A DNA stretch of 64,000 nt. Origin: RPQJ01 sp963744735 (lineage in GTDB: Bacteria; Pseudomonadota; Gammaproteobacteria; Steroidobacterales; Steroidobacteraceae). The stretch lies in the NCBI GenBank assembly GCA_963744735.1, contig CAVUVH010000007.1:62001-126000 (forward strand), read 5' to 3'. The notes below the pieces were generated by a model that saw only the letters and a program-made list of their open reading frames with translations, did not search any database and was not told where the DNA came from. Below are positions 9,756-18,261 of this stretch, piece by piece. Both the position numbers and the translations under genes were made by a program. The first letter of the stretch is position 1; each line of letters opens with the position of its first letter.

Positions 9756-11423
9756 ATGAAAACGAAATTCGCAGGAGTTTTCGGCGCGGCGCTCGTCGCC
9801 GTGCTGGGCGTGCTGGGCGGGGCCGCCCATGCACAGACGCAGAAGCCCAACATCCTCGTCATCTGGGGCGACGACATCGGCGGCTTCAACATCAGCGCGT
9901 ACAACCGCGGCATGATGGGTTACAAGACGCCCAACATCGACAGCATCGCTGCCGAGGGTGCGCTGTTTACCGACTGGTACGGCCAGCAGAGCTGCACCGC
10001 CGGTCGCGCGGCGTTCATCACCGGCCAGTCGCCGATCCGCACCGGCCTGACCAAGGTGGGCCTGCCGGGCGCGCCCGAAGGCATGATGGCGGCCGACCCG
10101 ACCATCGCCACGCTGCTGCGCGCGCAGGGCTACGTCACCGGGCAGTTCGGCAAGAACCACCTCGGCGACCGCGACTCGATGCTGCCGACGGCGCACGGCT
10201 TCGACGAGTTCTTCGGCAACCTCTATCACCTCAACGCCGAGGAAGAACCCGAGAACGTCGACTATCCGAAGAACCCCGAGTTCAAGAAGAAGTTCGGGCC
10301 GCGCGGCGTCATCCACAGCTTCGCCGACGGGCGGATCACCGACACCGGGCCGTTGACGAAGAAGCGCATGGAGACGATCGACCGCGAAGTGACCGAGAAG
10401 GCGCTCGATTTCATGGAGCGCGCGGTCAGGGCCAACAAGCCGTTCTTCCTCTGGTGGAACTCCACCCGCATGCACATCTTCACCCACCTGCACGCGGACG
10501 CGGAGGGCAAGACCGGCCTCGGCATCTATGCCGACGGCATGGTCGAGCACGACGGGCACGTCGGGCAGGTGCTGGCGAAGCTCAAGGCGCTCGGCGCCGA
10601 CCAGAACACGATCGTGATGTACTCGACCGACAACGGCGCCGAGACGTTCACCTGGCCGGACGGCGGCACGACCATGTTCCGTGGCGAGAAGAACACGCAG
10701 TGGGAAGGCGGCTACCGCGTGCCGACGATGATCAAGTGGCCGGGCGTGATCAAGCCGGGCACCGTGATCAACGACATCGGTGCGCACGAGGACATGCTCA
10801 TGACGTTCGTGGCCGCCGCCGGCGACGCCAACGCCAAGGCAGACCTGCTCAAGGGCCGCAAGATCGGCGGCACCACCTACAAGGTCCATCTCGACGGCTA
10901 CGACCTCGGCCCGGCCCTGCGTGGCCAGGCGGAATGGCCGCGCAAGGAATTCATCTACTGGACCGACGACGGCAGCGTCGCGGCGCTGCGCTACGGCGAC
11001 CTGAAGGTCACGTTCCTCGAGCAGCAGGCCGAGGGCCTCAAGGTCTGGCAGGAGCCGTTCGTCGTGCTGCGGGCGCCGAAGCTCACCAACCTGCGCATGG
11101 ACCCGTTCGAGCGCGCCGAGGAAGAGAACGCCATGGGCTACCAGCGCTGGTACATGGAGCGCATGTTCGCCATCGCGCCGGCCGGTGCCTACGTCGGCAA
11201 CTGGCTGCAGAGCTTCAAGGAATTCCCGCCGCGGCAGAAGCCGGGCAGCTTCAACCTCGACCGCGTCATGGAAGCCGTGATGGCCAGCTCGAAGCAAGTA
11301 AGCCGCGACGGCGAACCGGAAACTCCACGGCGCCCGCGCGGGAGCCGCCTGCATTCCCACCCCCCGCAGGCGGATTCCCGGGCGGAGCGCCGTGGCTTCC
11401 TTCCGGCCGGACCATGCGCGTGA
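9756..11423 (+). CDS. arylsulfatase (formylglycine-dependent), secreted
   Basis: A sulfatase with a signal peptide (residues 1-26, ending in AAHAQ), so it acts in the periplasm or outside the cell. NILVIWGDDIGGFN carries the N-terminal metal-binding aspartates, and CTAGR at residues 80-84 is the C-x-A-x-R formylglycine site. GKNHLGD and YSTDNGAE add further active-site residues. It hydrolyses sulfate esters; the organic substrate is unknown. As read the protein has 555 residues, but its last 40 are basic and unlike the family. A single extra base near 11295 would give ...MASSK and a TAA at 11299-11301, i.e. 514 residues, leaving the hairpin at 11345 outside the gene. Confidence 0.88.
   Translation: MKTKFAGVFGAALVAVLGVLGGAAHAQTQKPNILVIWGDDIGGFNISAYNRGMMGYKTPNIDSIAAEGALFTDWYGQQSCTAGRAAFITGQSPIRTGLTKVGLPGAPEGMMAADPTIATLLRAQGYVTGQFGKNHLGDRDSMLPTAHGFDEFFGNLYHLNAEEEPENVDYPKNPEFKKKFGPRGVIHSFADGRITDTGPLTKKRMETIDREVTEKALDFMERAVRANKPFFLWWNSTRMHIFTHLHADAEGKTGLGIYADGMVEHDGHVGQVLAKLKALGADQNTIVMYSTDNGAETFTWPDGGTTMFRGEKNTQWEGGYRVPTMIKWPGVIKPGTVINDIGAHEDMLMTFVAAAGDANAKADLLKGRKIGGTTYKVHLDGYDLGPALRGQAEWPRKEFIYWTDDGSVAALRYGDLKVTFLEQQAEGLKVWQEPFVVLRAPKLTNLRMDPFERAEEENAMGYQRWYMERMFAIAPAGAYVGNWLQSFKEFPPRQKPGSFNLDRVMEAVMASSKQVSRDGEPETPRRPRGSRLHSHPPQADSRAERRGFLPAGPCA
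11345..11373 (+). terminator. candidate hairpin between sulfatase and porin genes
   Basis: CCGCCTGC (11345-11352) and GCAGGCGG (11366-11373) form a perfect 8-bp stem with a 13-base loop. There is no T-tract. It lies in the suspect C-terminal tail of the sulfatase reading frame. If the true stop is at 11299 it falls in a 143-base intergenic gap and could weaken read-through or stabilise the mRNA end. Confidence 0.35.
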
Positions 11424-11444
11424 TACCCGTATGAGGCACCGACA

Positions 11445-12719
11445 ATGAGGCCGTCGCTGGTCCTGGCTGCACTGCTCGTCGGCGGGGTCGGAACCGCGTC
11501 GGCGCAGTCGATCGAGTCCGACGTCACGCCGGAGTCCGCGCATCTCCTCAAGAGCGACCACGACTTCGCGATGTCCAGCATCGTCCCGGACGAGACGCTC
11601 GAGGCCGCGAAGATCGAGGATGAGCACGACCGCTTCTCGGTCAAGTTCGGCTTCGTCGTGATGCCGATGGACTACACGACCTTCGACCAGGACGCGAGCA
11701 GCAAGCAGCAGGTCGGCAACCAGCAGGACGAGCTCGAGGCGCGCTCGCTGCGGCTCTCGGCCCGCGGGCACTTCGAGCTGTTCCGCAGCTGGAACTACAT
11801 GGTCAGCTACGAATACAAGGGCTTCGACCAGACCTCCGAGGACGACTGGAACACGACCGACTTCCGCATCTCGACCTTGCTGGGGCCGAAGCTCGGCACG
11901 CTCACGCTCGGCAAGATCAAGGAACCGTTCGTCTATGAAATGGTGGGCGATGCCGCCAACCTGCCGCACAACGAACGGCTGCTGAGTCCCTTCTTCCGCT
12001 CGCGCAACGACGGCATGACGCTTGGCAATGCCGTGTTCGACCAGCGCGCGACCTGGGTCGTCGGCTGGTACAGCGACTGGTGGACGCAGGGCACGTCCTG
12101 GTCCGATTCAGGCAACGATTTTGCCGGGCGGGTCACCGTCCTGCCGGTCTGGTCCGGGGACGGTGCCAGTTACCTGCACCTCGCCGCCAGCACCCGCTAC
12201 TACAGCGCCGCGGACGACCAGTTGCGTTACAAGGGCAAGCCGGCGTCCAACGTGGCAGACGACTATGTCGATACGGGCAAGATCCCGGGCGATCATGCCT
12301 GGCACACGGGCGTCGAGGCGCTGTGGAACCACGAAGGTTACTCCGTGCTGGCCGAGTACGTGCGCGCGGACCTCAGCACCCGCGACGGCAGCGATCCGAC
12401 GCTCGGCGGCTGGTACGTCACGGGCAGCTGGGTAATCACCGGCGAGCACCGTCCGTACGATCGCAAGGCGGGCTATGCGCGGCGCATCATGCCGCAAGGG
12501 CGCTGGGGCGCCTTCGAACTCATCGGGCGAGTCGGTCACGTCGATCTCGACGACAGGGGCGTCAGCGGCGGCACGATGGACGGCTGGTGGGCCGGCGTGA
12601 ACTGGTGGGCCAACAACCGCTGGAAGGCGAGTGTCGGCTACGGCAACATCGACCTGGACCGCTTCGACATCACCGGCAATACGAAGACCCTGCTCACCCG
12701 CCTGCAGTGGATCTACTGA
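11445..12719 (+). CDS. OprP/OprO-like outer-membrane porin
   Basis: 424 residues with a signal peptide ending near residue 20 (GTASAQ). The rest alternates polar and aromatic residues in beta-strand rhythm (GHFELFRSWNYMVSYEYKGF, LGTLTLGKIKEPFVYEMVGD) and ends in LLTRLQWIY with a terminal aromatic, as outer-membrane barrels do. The KIKEPF...P segment is typical of phosphate-selective porin O/P relatives. Frame intact. It directly follows the arylsulfatase and precedes the octaheme cytochrome, so it may admit an anionic substrate such as a sulfate ester. Ion selectivity cannot be read from sequence. Confidence 0.82.
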   Translation: MRPSLVLAALLVGGVGTASAQSIESDVTPESAHLLKSDHDFAMSSIVPDETLEAAKIEDEHDRFSVKFGFVVMPMDYTTFDQDASSKQQVGNQQDELEARSLRLSARGHFELFRSWNYMVSYEYKGFDQTSEDDWNTTDFRISTLLGPKLGTLTLGKIKEPFVYEMVGDAANLPHNERLLSPFFRSRNDGMTLGNAVFDQRATWVVGWYSDWWTQGTSWSDSGNDFAGRVTVLPVWSGDGASYLHLAASTRYYSAADDQLRYKGKPASNVADDYVDTGKIPGDHAWHTGVEALWNHEGYSVLAEYVRADLSTRDGSDPTLGGWYVTGSWVITGEHRPYDRKAGYARRIMPQGRWGAFELIGRVGHVDLDDRGVSGGTMDGWWAGVNWWANNRWKASVGYGNIDLDRFDITGNTKTLLTRLQWIY

Positions 12720-12753
12720 CACGGCCTGCGTCCACCGCGTAGAGTGGCGAGCC

Positions 12754-15164
12754 GTGTCCCGCAGGCAGTCCCGTGCGCAGCAGCAGACCGTGAAAGCCAG
12801 TCGCACACCTGGGCCCGATGATCCCGTGAAGACGCCGGGCCGCCGGGCCGCATGGCGCGCCGGCGCCTTGGCGGGCGTTGCGTTGCTGGCCCTGCTGGCG
12901 TGGCTTTACTACTCGGCGCGCCAGCCGGGCGAGCCCGCCTCGACGGCGGAAGGCCCGCCGGTTGCCGCAGAGGCCGCCTACGTCGGCTCGCAAGCCTGTG
13001 CCCGATGCCACGCCACCGAGACGGAAGCCTGGCAGGCTTCGCAGCATGCCGTCGCCATGCAGCATGCCGACGAGCGCACCGTGCTCGGCGATTTCAACGA
13101 CGCCAGCTTCGACTTCCAGGGCGTGCAATCCAGGTTCTTCCGGCGCGACGGCCGGTACTTCATCCGCACCGACGGTCCTGACGGGCAGCTCGCGGACTTC
13201 GAGGTCAAGTACACGTTCGGCGTCGCGCCGCTGCAGCAGTACCTGGTCGAGCTGCCCGGCGGCCGCCTGCAGGCCGTCGCGGTGACCTGGGATGCGCGAC
13301 CGCGCGAACAGGGCGGCCAGCGCTGGTTCCGCCAGTATCCCGACGAAAAGATCGACCACGCCGACGAACTGCACTGGACGCGGCGGGCACAGAACTGGAA
13401 CTTCATGTGCGCCGACTGCCACTCGACCCGTGTGAGCAAGGGCTACGACGTGGCGGACGATTCCTTCAAGACGACCTACGCCGAGATCTCGGTGGGTTGC
13501 GAAGCGTGCCACGGGCCCGGCTCGGCGCACGTGCAGTGGGCCGCGGACAAGGGGAGCGAGGCGGGCAAGGGACTCACCGTGCAGTTCGACGAGCGGCGCG
13601 GCGTGGCGTGGCTGCGCGACGAGGCCGGCCGCCCGGTGCGCAGCAAACCGCGCCAGACCGAACGTGAAATCGAGGTCTGCGCCCAGTGCCATGCGCGCCG
13701 TGCGCAGATTGCCGAGGGCTACCAGCCCGGGCGCCCGTTCCTCGACCACTACCTGCCCGCGCTGCTGACGCCCACGCTGTACCACGCCGATGGCCAGCAG
13801 CAGGACGAGGTCTTCATCTGGGGCTCCTGGATGCAGAGCCGCATGCACGCCGCCGGGGTCACCTGCAGCGACTGTCACGATCCGCACACACAGCAGCTGC
13901 GGGCTCCGGGCAACGCGGTCTGCGCGCAGTGCCACGAGCCCTCGAAGTACGACGCGGCTGCGCACCACCGTCACGAGCAGGGCAGCGACGGGGCGCAATG
14001 CGCCAATTGCCACATGCCGCAAGGCACCTACATGGTCGTCGACCGGCGGCGCGACCACAGCATGCGCGTGCCCAGGCCCGATGAAAGCGTGGCGCTCGGC
14101 GTGCCGAATGCATGCAGCTCGTGCCATACCGACCGCGACGCCCAGCTGGGCGGCGCAATGCGGTGCGCGACTGGCTCGGCCGCGATGCACGCGGCTACCA
14201 GTCCTTTGCCGCCGTCTTTCATGCGGCCGAGAGCGGCGATCCGCCCGCTTTGGATGCGCTGGCCGCCGTTGCCGCAGACACGGCGCAGCCGGCCATCGTG
14301 CGCGCCTCTGCGCTGGCGCGACTGGCTGGCAGCGGCCAGTTCACGCGCGACTTCGCCGAGGGCATGTCGCGGGATGCAAGCCCGCTGGTGCGGCTGGCGA
14401 CGGTGCAACTCACCGACGTGATGCCCGCCGAAACACGGGCCGAGGTGCTCGGGCCACTGCTCGGAGATGCGACCCGTGCCGTGCGGATCGAGGCGGCGCG
14501 GTCGCTTGCGGGCGGCCATGGGCGCCTGCCGCAGGAACTGCTGCCGCACTGGGAGACGGCCTCGCGCGAGTACGTCGCCACCCTGCGGTACAACGCGGAT
14601 CGTCCCGAGTCACGCGTCGCGCTCGGCGGCTTCCATGCGGCGCTGGGACAGACGGACGATGCCCGGGCCCAGTTCGACGCCGCGATCCGGCTCGATCCCG
14701 AATTCGTGCCGGCCTATGTCAATGCGGCCGATGCGCTGCGTGCGCAGGGTCGCGACCAGGAATCGGCCGACGTGCTGCAGCAGGGTCTGCAGCGTGTGCC
14801 GACCAGCGCCACCCTGCATCACGCGCTGGGCCTGGCCCACATCCGGCTGCGGCAGCCGGAACTCGCCATGGCTTCGCTGCGGCGCGCGGTGGAACTCGAC
14901 CCCGCAGTCGCGCGCTACACCTACGTGCTTGCGGTTGCGCTGCACTCGACGGGGCAGGTGGACGAATCGATCCGCCGCCTGCAGGAGGCAGTCCGGCGCT
15001 GGCCCTACGACCGCGACATGCTGATGGCGCTGACCTCGTTCCAGCTCGAGTCGGGGCGGCGCCAGGACGCACAGGCGACGGCGCGCAGGCTCCAGGCAGC
15101 CTATCCCGCGGACCCGCAGGTCCGCGTACTGGCAGCGCAGGCACTCGGCGAGCAGCCGCCCTGA
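12754..15164 (+). CDS. octaheme cytochrome c fused to HEAT/TPR repeats (two extra bases)
   Basis: About 802 residues. A single N-terminal membrane anchor (residues 37-53, LAGVALLALLAWLYY) exports the domain. Eight CXXCH heme motifs follow in order: CARCH, CADCH, CEACH, CAQCH, CSDCH, CAQCH, CANCH, CSSCH. After the eighth, a frame change near 14140-14165 (two extra C) corrects to QWAANAVRDWLG and leads into HEAT-like helices and then four or more TPR units (ALGQTDDARAQFDAAIRLDP and repeats) to the end. Start is uncertain: GTG 12754, 12790 and 12826 are in frame, none with a strong ribosome site. Multiheme electron transfer coupled to protein docking is inferred; the partner is unknown. Confidence 0.85.
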
Positions 15165-15214
15165 CCGGACAAATACGGGTGCCGCGGCGTCCGGGCTGAT
15201 CCTAGACTCAGGGC

Positions 15215-15607
15215 GTGTCCGCTTGTCTGCGCCGCCTGCGACTTCGACCCTGGCTTGCACTTGCATTGGTCCTGCCGGCGCTGCTGCTGCGCGCGATCAT
15301 CCCGCCGGGGTTCATGCCGGCCACGGGACAGGAATCCGCCTTCAAGATGGCGATGTGTCCCGGGCATGCGTCGCTGCCGCCCGCAGTCCCGTCTGCCCCC
15401 GTCAGGACACCGGAGCCGCCGGGCAAGCACCATGAGGTGCCTTGCGTGTTCGCCGCGGCTTCCGGCGCCTCACCCCTGCCGTACATGGCCGCTGTTGCGG
15501 CGGTCATCGAGGCGGACACTGTCCTCGACCTGTTCCAGGCCACACCGTCGCCCGCACGTCCCACGGCCCGGGCCAACACTCCGCGGGCGCCGCCAGCCGC
15601 CGCCTGA
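15215..15607 (+). CDS. DUF2946-type small protein
   Basis: 130 residues from GTG 15215. One N-terminal hydrophobic segment (WLALALVLPALLLRAIIPPG) is followed by the FMPA motif, then a Cys/His-containing stretch (CPGHASLPP, GKHHEVPCVFA) and a proline/alanine-rich tail. This matches DUF2946 proteins, which are often found beside copper-related TonB receptors. A membrane-anchored periplasmic metal-binding role is plausible but unproven. It ends 117 bases before the copper-type receptor and is probably cotranscribed with it. Confidence 0.65.
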   Translation: MSACLRRLRLRPWLALALVLPALLLRAIIPPGFMPATGQESAFKMAMCPGHASLPPAVPSAPVRTPEPPGKHHEVPCVFAAASGASPLPYMAAVAAVIEADTVLDLFQATPSPARPTARANTPRAPPAAA

Positions 15608-15724
15608 CGTCCGTCACTCGCTTCGCGATCGCTTCGGGCCTCGTCGCTGACCTGGCCTGCCATGCGTCCATGGGACGTCATGGCCGCATCGCGCGTTGCC
15701 GTACCGATGATTTGAGGAGTGAAC

Positions 15725-17845
15725 GTGTTCATGGAACACCCTGAACCGGCGCCCGCCGCGCCGTGCCTGCCGCTGCGGCTCGCGATTCTCGCGCTGCTGA
15801 TCCAGCCCGGCGTGTCACTGGCCGCGGCGACGCCTGCCGCCGCGGGCGGAGAACCCTCCGCGCGTCTGCTCGAGGAAGTCGTCGTCTCCGCGCCGCGGAT
15901 GACGGCGCCGCTGCTGGTCGTCACCGATCCAAAGCAGCCCCGCCAGCCCCTGCCGGCACACGATGGTGCCGATTACCTCAAGGCGATCCCCGGCTTCTCG
16001 ACGATACGCAAGGGCGGCACGGACGGTGATCCCGTCTTTCGTGGAATGGCGGCGTCGCGGGTCAACATCTCGATCGACGGGCAGCAGGTGCTGGGCGGCT
16101 GCGGCATGCGCATGGACCCACCCACCGCCTATGTCTTTCCGGAGGCCTATGACCGAATCGTCGTGATCAAGGGTCCGCAGACCGTGCTCGAAGGCCCCGG
16201 CAACTCGGCGGCCGCCGTGCGCTTCGAACGCAGCGTGAAGCGATTCGATGCCGACGGCGCCAAGGGTACCGCCAGCGCGCTGGGCGGCAGCTTCGGGCGC
16301 ACGGACCTGGTTGGCGACCTGCGGGGCGGTTCGCCCCGGTACTACGGCCAGTTGACGGCAACCCGCGCCGAGTCCGACGACTACACCGACGGCAACGGGG
16401 ATGACGTGCACTCACGGTACCTGCGCTGGAGCGTGAACGGCGCTGCCGGCTGGACGCCGGACGCGCGCACGCGCCTCGAGTTGACGGGGGCGCGCAGCGA
16501 TGGCGAGGCGGCCTACGCCGATCGGGCGATGGATGGCGTGAAGTTCGACCGCGAGAACCTCGGGCTGCGTTTCGAGCGTACTGGCCTGGGCCGCAACCTG
16601 GCGGAGGTGGAGGCGCAGGCGTACTACAACTATGTCGATCACGTGATGGACAACTACAGCCTGCGGGATTTCCGGCCGACCACGACGATGCCTTTCCGCT
16701 CTGTCTCGAATCCCGACCGGGAAACGACGGGCGGCAGGATCCTGGGCCGGGTGAAGCTCGGCAGTGCCGTGACCGGTGCCGTCGGCCTCGACCTGCAGCG
16801 CAACATCCATACGCTGCGGTCGACGATGAATGAAGCCATGCGACCGTACGAAGCCCTTGATCGCGTCGAGGACGCGCGCTTCAGGAATGCAGGCCTGTTT
16901 GGCGAGTTCAACTGGGCCCTGGACGATCGCCAGCGGGTCATCGCCGGATTGCGTGTCGACGACTGGAACGCACGCGACTCGCGCGAAATGCTCATGATCG
17001 CAATGTCGCCGGTGCCGAACCCCACCGCGGGCGACGACCGCGACACCGCGCTCACCAGCGCCTTCGGCCGCTTCGAGCGCGACCTGCGTGCCATGCCGGT
17101 GACGGTCTACGCGGGGCTCGGCCACGTCGAGCGCTTCCCGGACTACTGGGAACTCGTCTCGGCTGGCAAGGAAAGTGTCGACAGCCTCAGCGCTTTCGAG
17201 ACCCGGCCCGAGAAGACGACGCAACTCGACGCGGGACTCATCTACTCGAGCGGGCGCCTCGAGTCGTCGGTATCGATGTTCTACGGTGAGGTGAGCGACT
17301 ACATCCTGATCCAGACGAACTTCAGCAAGGGGGCGCGCCGTACCACCGTCACACGCAACGTCGACGCCACGACCTGGGGCGGCGAGGCAGACGTGGCGTA
17401 CGCGCTGTTGCCGGCATTGCGGCTGACCGGGACGCTCGCCTACACGCACGGCTCGAACGACACCGACAACCTGCCGCTCGCCCAGATGCCTCCGCTCGAG
17501 GCGCGGGCGGGACTCGACTGGGTGCGGGGCGCCTGGTCCGCCGGCGGCCTGGTGCGGGTCGTCGCCGCGCAGGACCGCTATGTCGTCGACCAGGGGAACA
17601 TCGTCGGCCAGGACCTCGGGCCGACCGCCGGATTTACGGTCCTGTCGCTCAATGCGGGGTGGACGTCCGATATGGGCGTGCAGGTCACTGCGGGGATCGA
17701 CAACCTGCTGGATCGCGCGTACGCCGAGCACCTGAGCCGCGCGGGCGCGTCGGTTGCGGGCTACGAGCAGACCCGGCAGGTGAACGAGCCGGGGCGGACA
17801 TACTGGCTGAAGGTCGGCACGAAGTTTGGATCGGGCGGAAAATGA
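15725..17845 (+). CDS. TonB-dependent copper receptor (OprC/NosA type)
   Basis: 706 residues from GTG 15725, chosen because GAGGAG lies five bases upstream; GTG 15719 and ATG 15731 are also in frame. A signal peptide is followed by the TonB box region (LEEVVVSAP), then the plug domain with DYLKAIPGFSTIRKGG and the diagnostic GGCGMRMDPPTAYVFPEAYD, characteristic of the OprC/NosA copper-receptor family. The barrel ends TYWLKVGTKFGSGGK. It imports copper or a copper complex across the outer membrane. Frame intact over 2.1 kb. The neighbours (DUF2946 upstream, OsmC and ThDP enzyme downstream) are on the same strand. Confidence 0.88.
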   Translation: MFMEHPEPAPAAPCLPLRLAILALLIQPGVSLAAATPAAAGGEPSARLLEEVVVSAPRMTAPLLVVTDPKQPRQPLPAHDGADYLKAIPGFSTIRKGGTDGDPVFRGMAASRVNISIDGQQVLGGCGMRMDPPTAYVFPEAYDRIVVIKGPQTVLEGPGNSAAAVRFERSVKRFDADGAKGTASALGGSFGRTDLVGDLRGGSPRYYGQLTATRAESDDYTDGNGDDVHSRYLRWSVNGAAGWTPDARTRLELTGARSDGEAAYADRAMDGVKFDRENLGLRFERTGLGRNLAEVEAQAYYNYVDHVMDNYSLRDFRPTTTMPFRSVSNPDRETTGGRILGRVKLGSAVTGAVGLDLQRNIHTLRSTMNEAMRPYEALDRVEDARFRNAGLFGEFNWALDDRQRVIAGLRVDDWNARDSREMLMIAMSPVPNPTAGDDRDTALTSAFGRFERDLRAMPVTVYAGLGHVERFPDYWELVSAGKESVDSLSAFETRPEKTTQLDAGLIYSSGRLESSVSMFYGEVSDYILIQTNFSKGARRTTVTRNVDATTWGGEADVAYALLPALRLTGTLAYTHGSNDTDNLPLAQMPPLEARAGLDWVRGAWSAGGLVRVVAAQDRYVVDQGNIVGQDLGPTAGFTVLSLNAGWTSDMGVQVTAGIDNLLDRAYAEHLSRAGASVAGYEQTRQVNEPGRTYWLKVGTKFGSGGK

Positions 17846-17887
17846 CACCCTGCCGCAGGCGCCAGCGGACACACGAGGAGTACCCCC

Positions 17888-18259
17888 ATGTTCAATGTCA
17901 TGCTCACGACCGGACCCCGCATCGACGTCAAGGGGCGGGCGCACACGATCTCCTACGCGACGGATGGCAGCCTGCCCAATCCCCTTGAGGCCACCTATGC
18001 GGCGATCGCGGGCTGTGCCGGCGTCTATGCCAGGAAGGCCTGTCGCGAGCTCGGCCTTGACGACAGCGGCATCGCGATCGAACTCAAGGTTGTCGCGCAA
18101 CCGGACAAGCCCCTGATGCCGTCACGCATCGTCACGGTGCTCCAGTTTCCGGATCGCTTCACGCCCGAGCAGCGCGCTGCAATCATCGAATCGGTGAACA
18201 AGTGTGCCGTCAAGGCTATGATCCAGCGCGGCGACCAGATCGATTTCGAGGTTCGCTGA
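17888..18259 (+). CDS. OsmC family protein
   Basis: 123 residues, ATG 17888 with GAGGAG seven bases upstream. The pattern LEATYAAIAGCAGVYARKAC, followed by LPNP earlier and a C-terminal KCAVKAMIQ, gives the two cysteines expected of OsmC/Ohr peroxidases: one after the long central helix start and one in a short C-terminal helix. Such proteins reduce organic hydroperoxides with dihydrolipoyl partners, although many OsmC-like members have no tested activity. It lies 42 bases after the copper receptor and 2 bases before the ThDP enzyme, so it is probably in one operon. Confidence 0.82.
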   Translation: MFNVMLTTGPRIDVKGRAHTISYATDGSLPNPLEATYAAIAGCAGVYARKACRELGLDDSGIAIELKVVAQPDKPLMPSRIVTVLQFPDRFTPEQRAAIIESVNKCAVKAMIQRGDQIDFEVR

Positions 18260-18261
18260 GG

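Noticed and set aside
8679..11969. 1096-residue minus-strand open frame across the sulfatase and porin
   Set aside because: Only its 3' part is real (the LysR N-terminus, from 9602). The rest is antisense to two well-supported plus-strand genes and has the arginine/alanine/histidine-rich composition of a GC-rich shadow frame.
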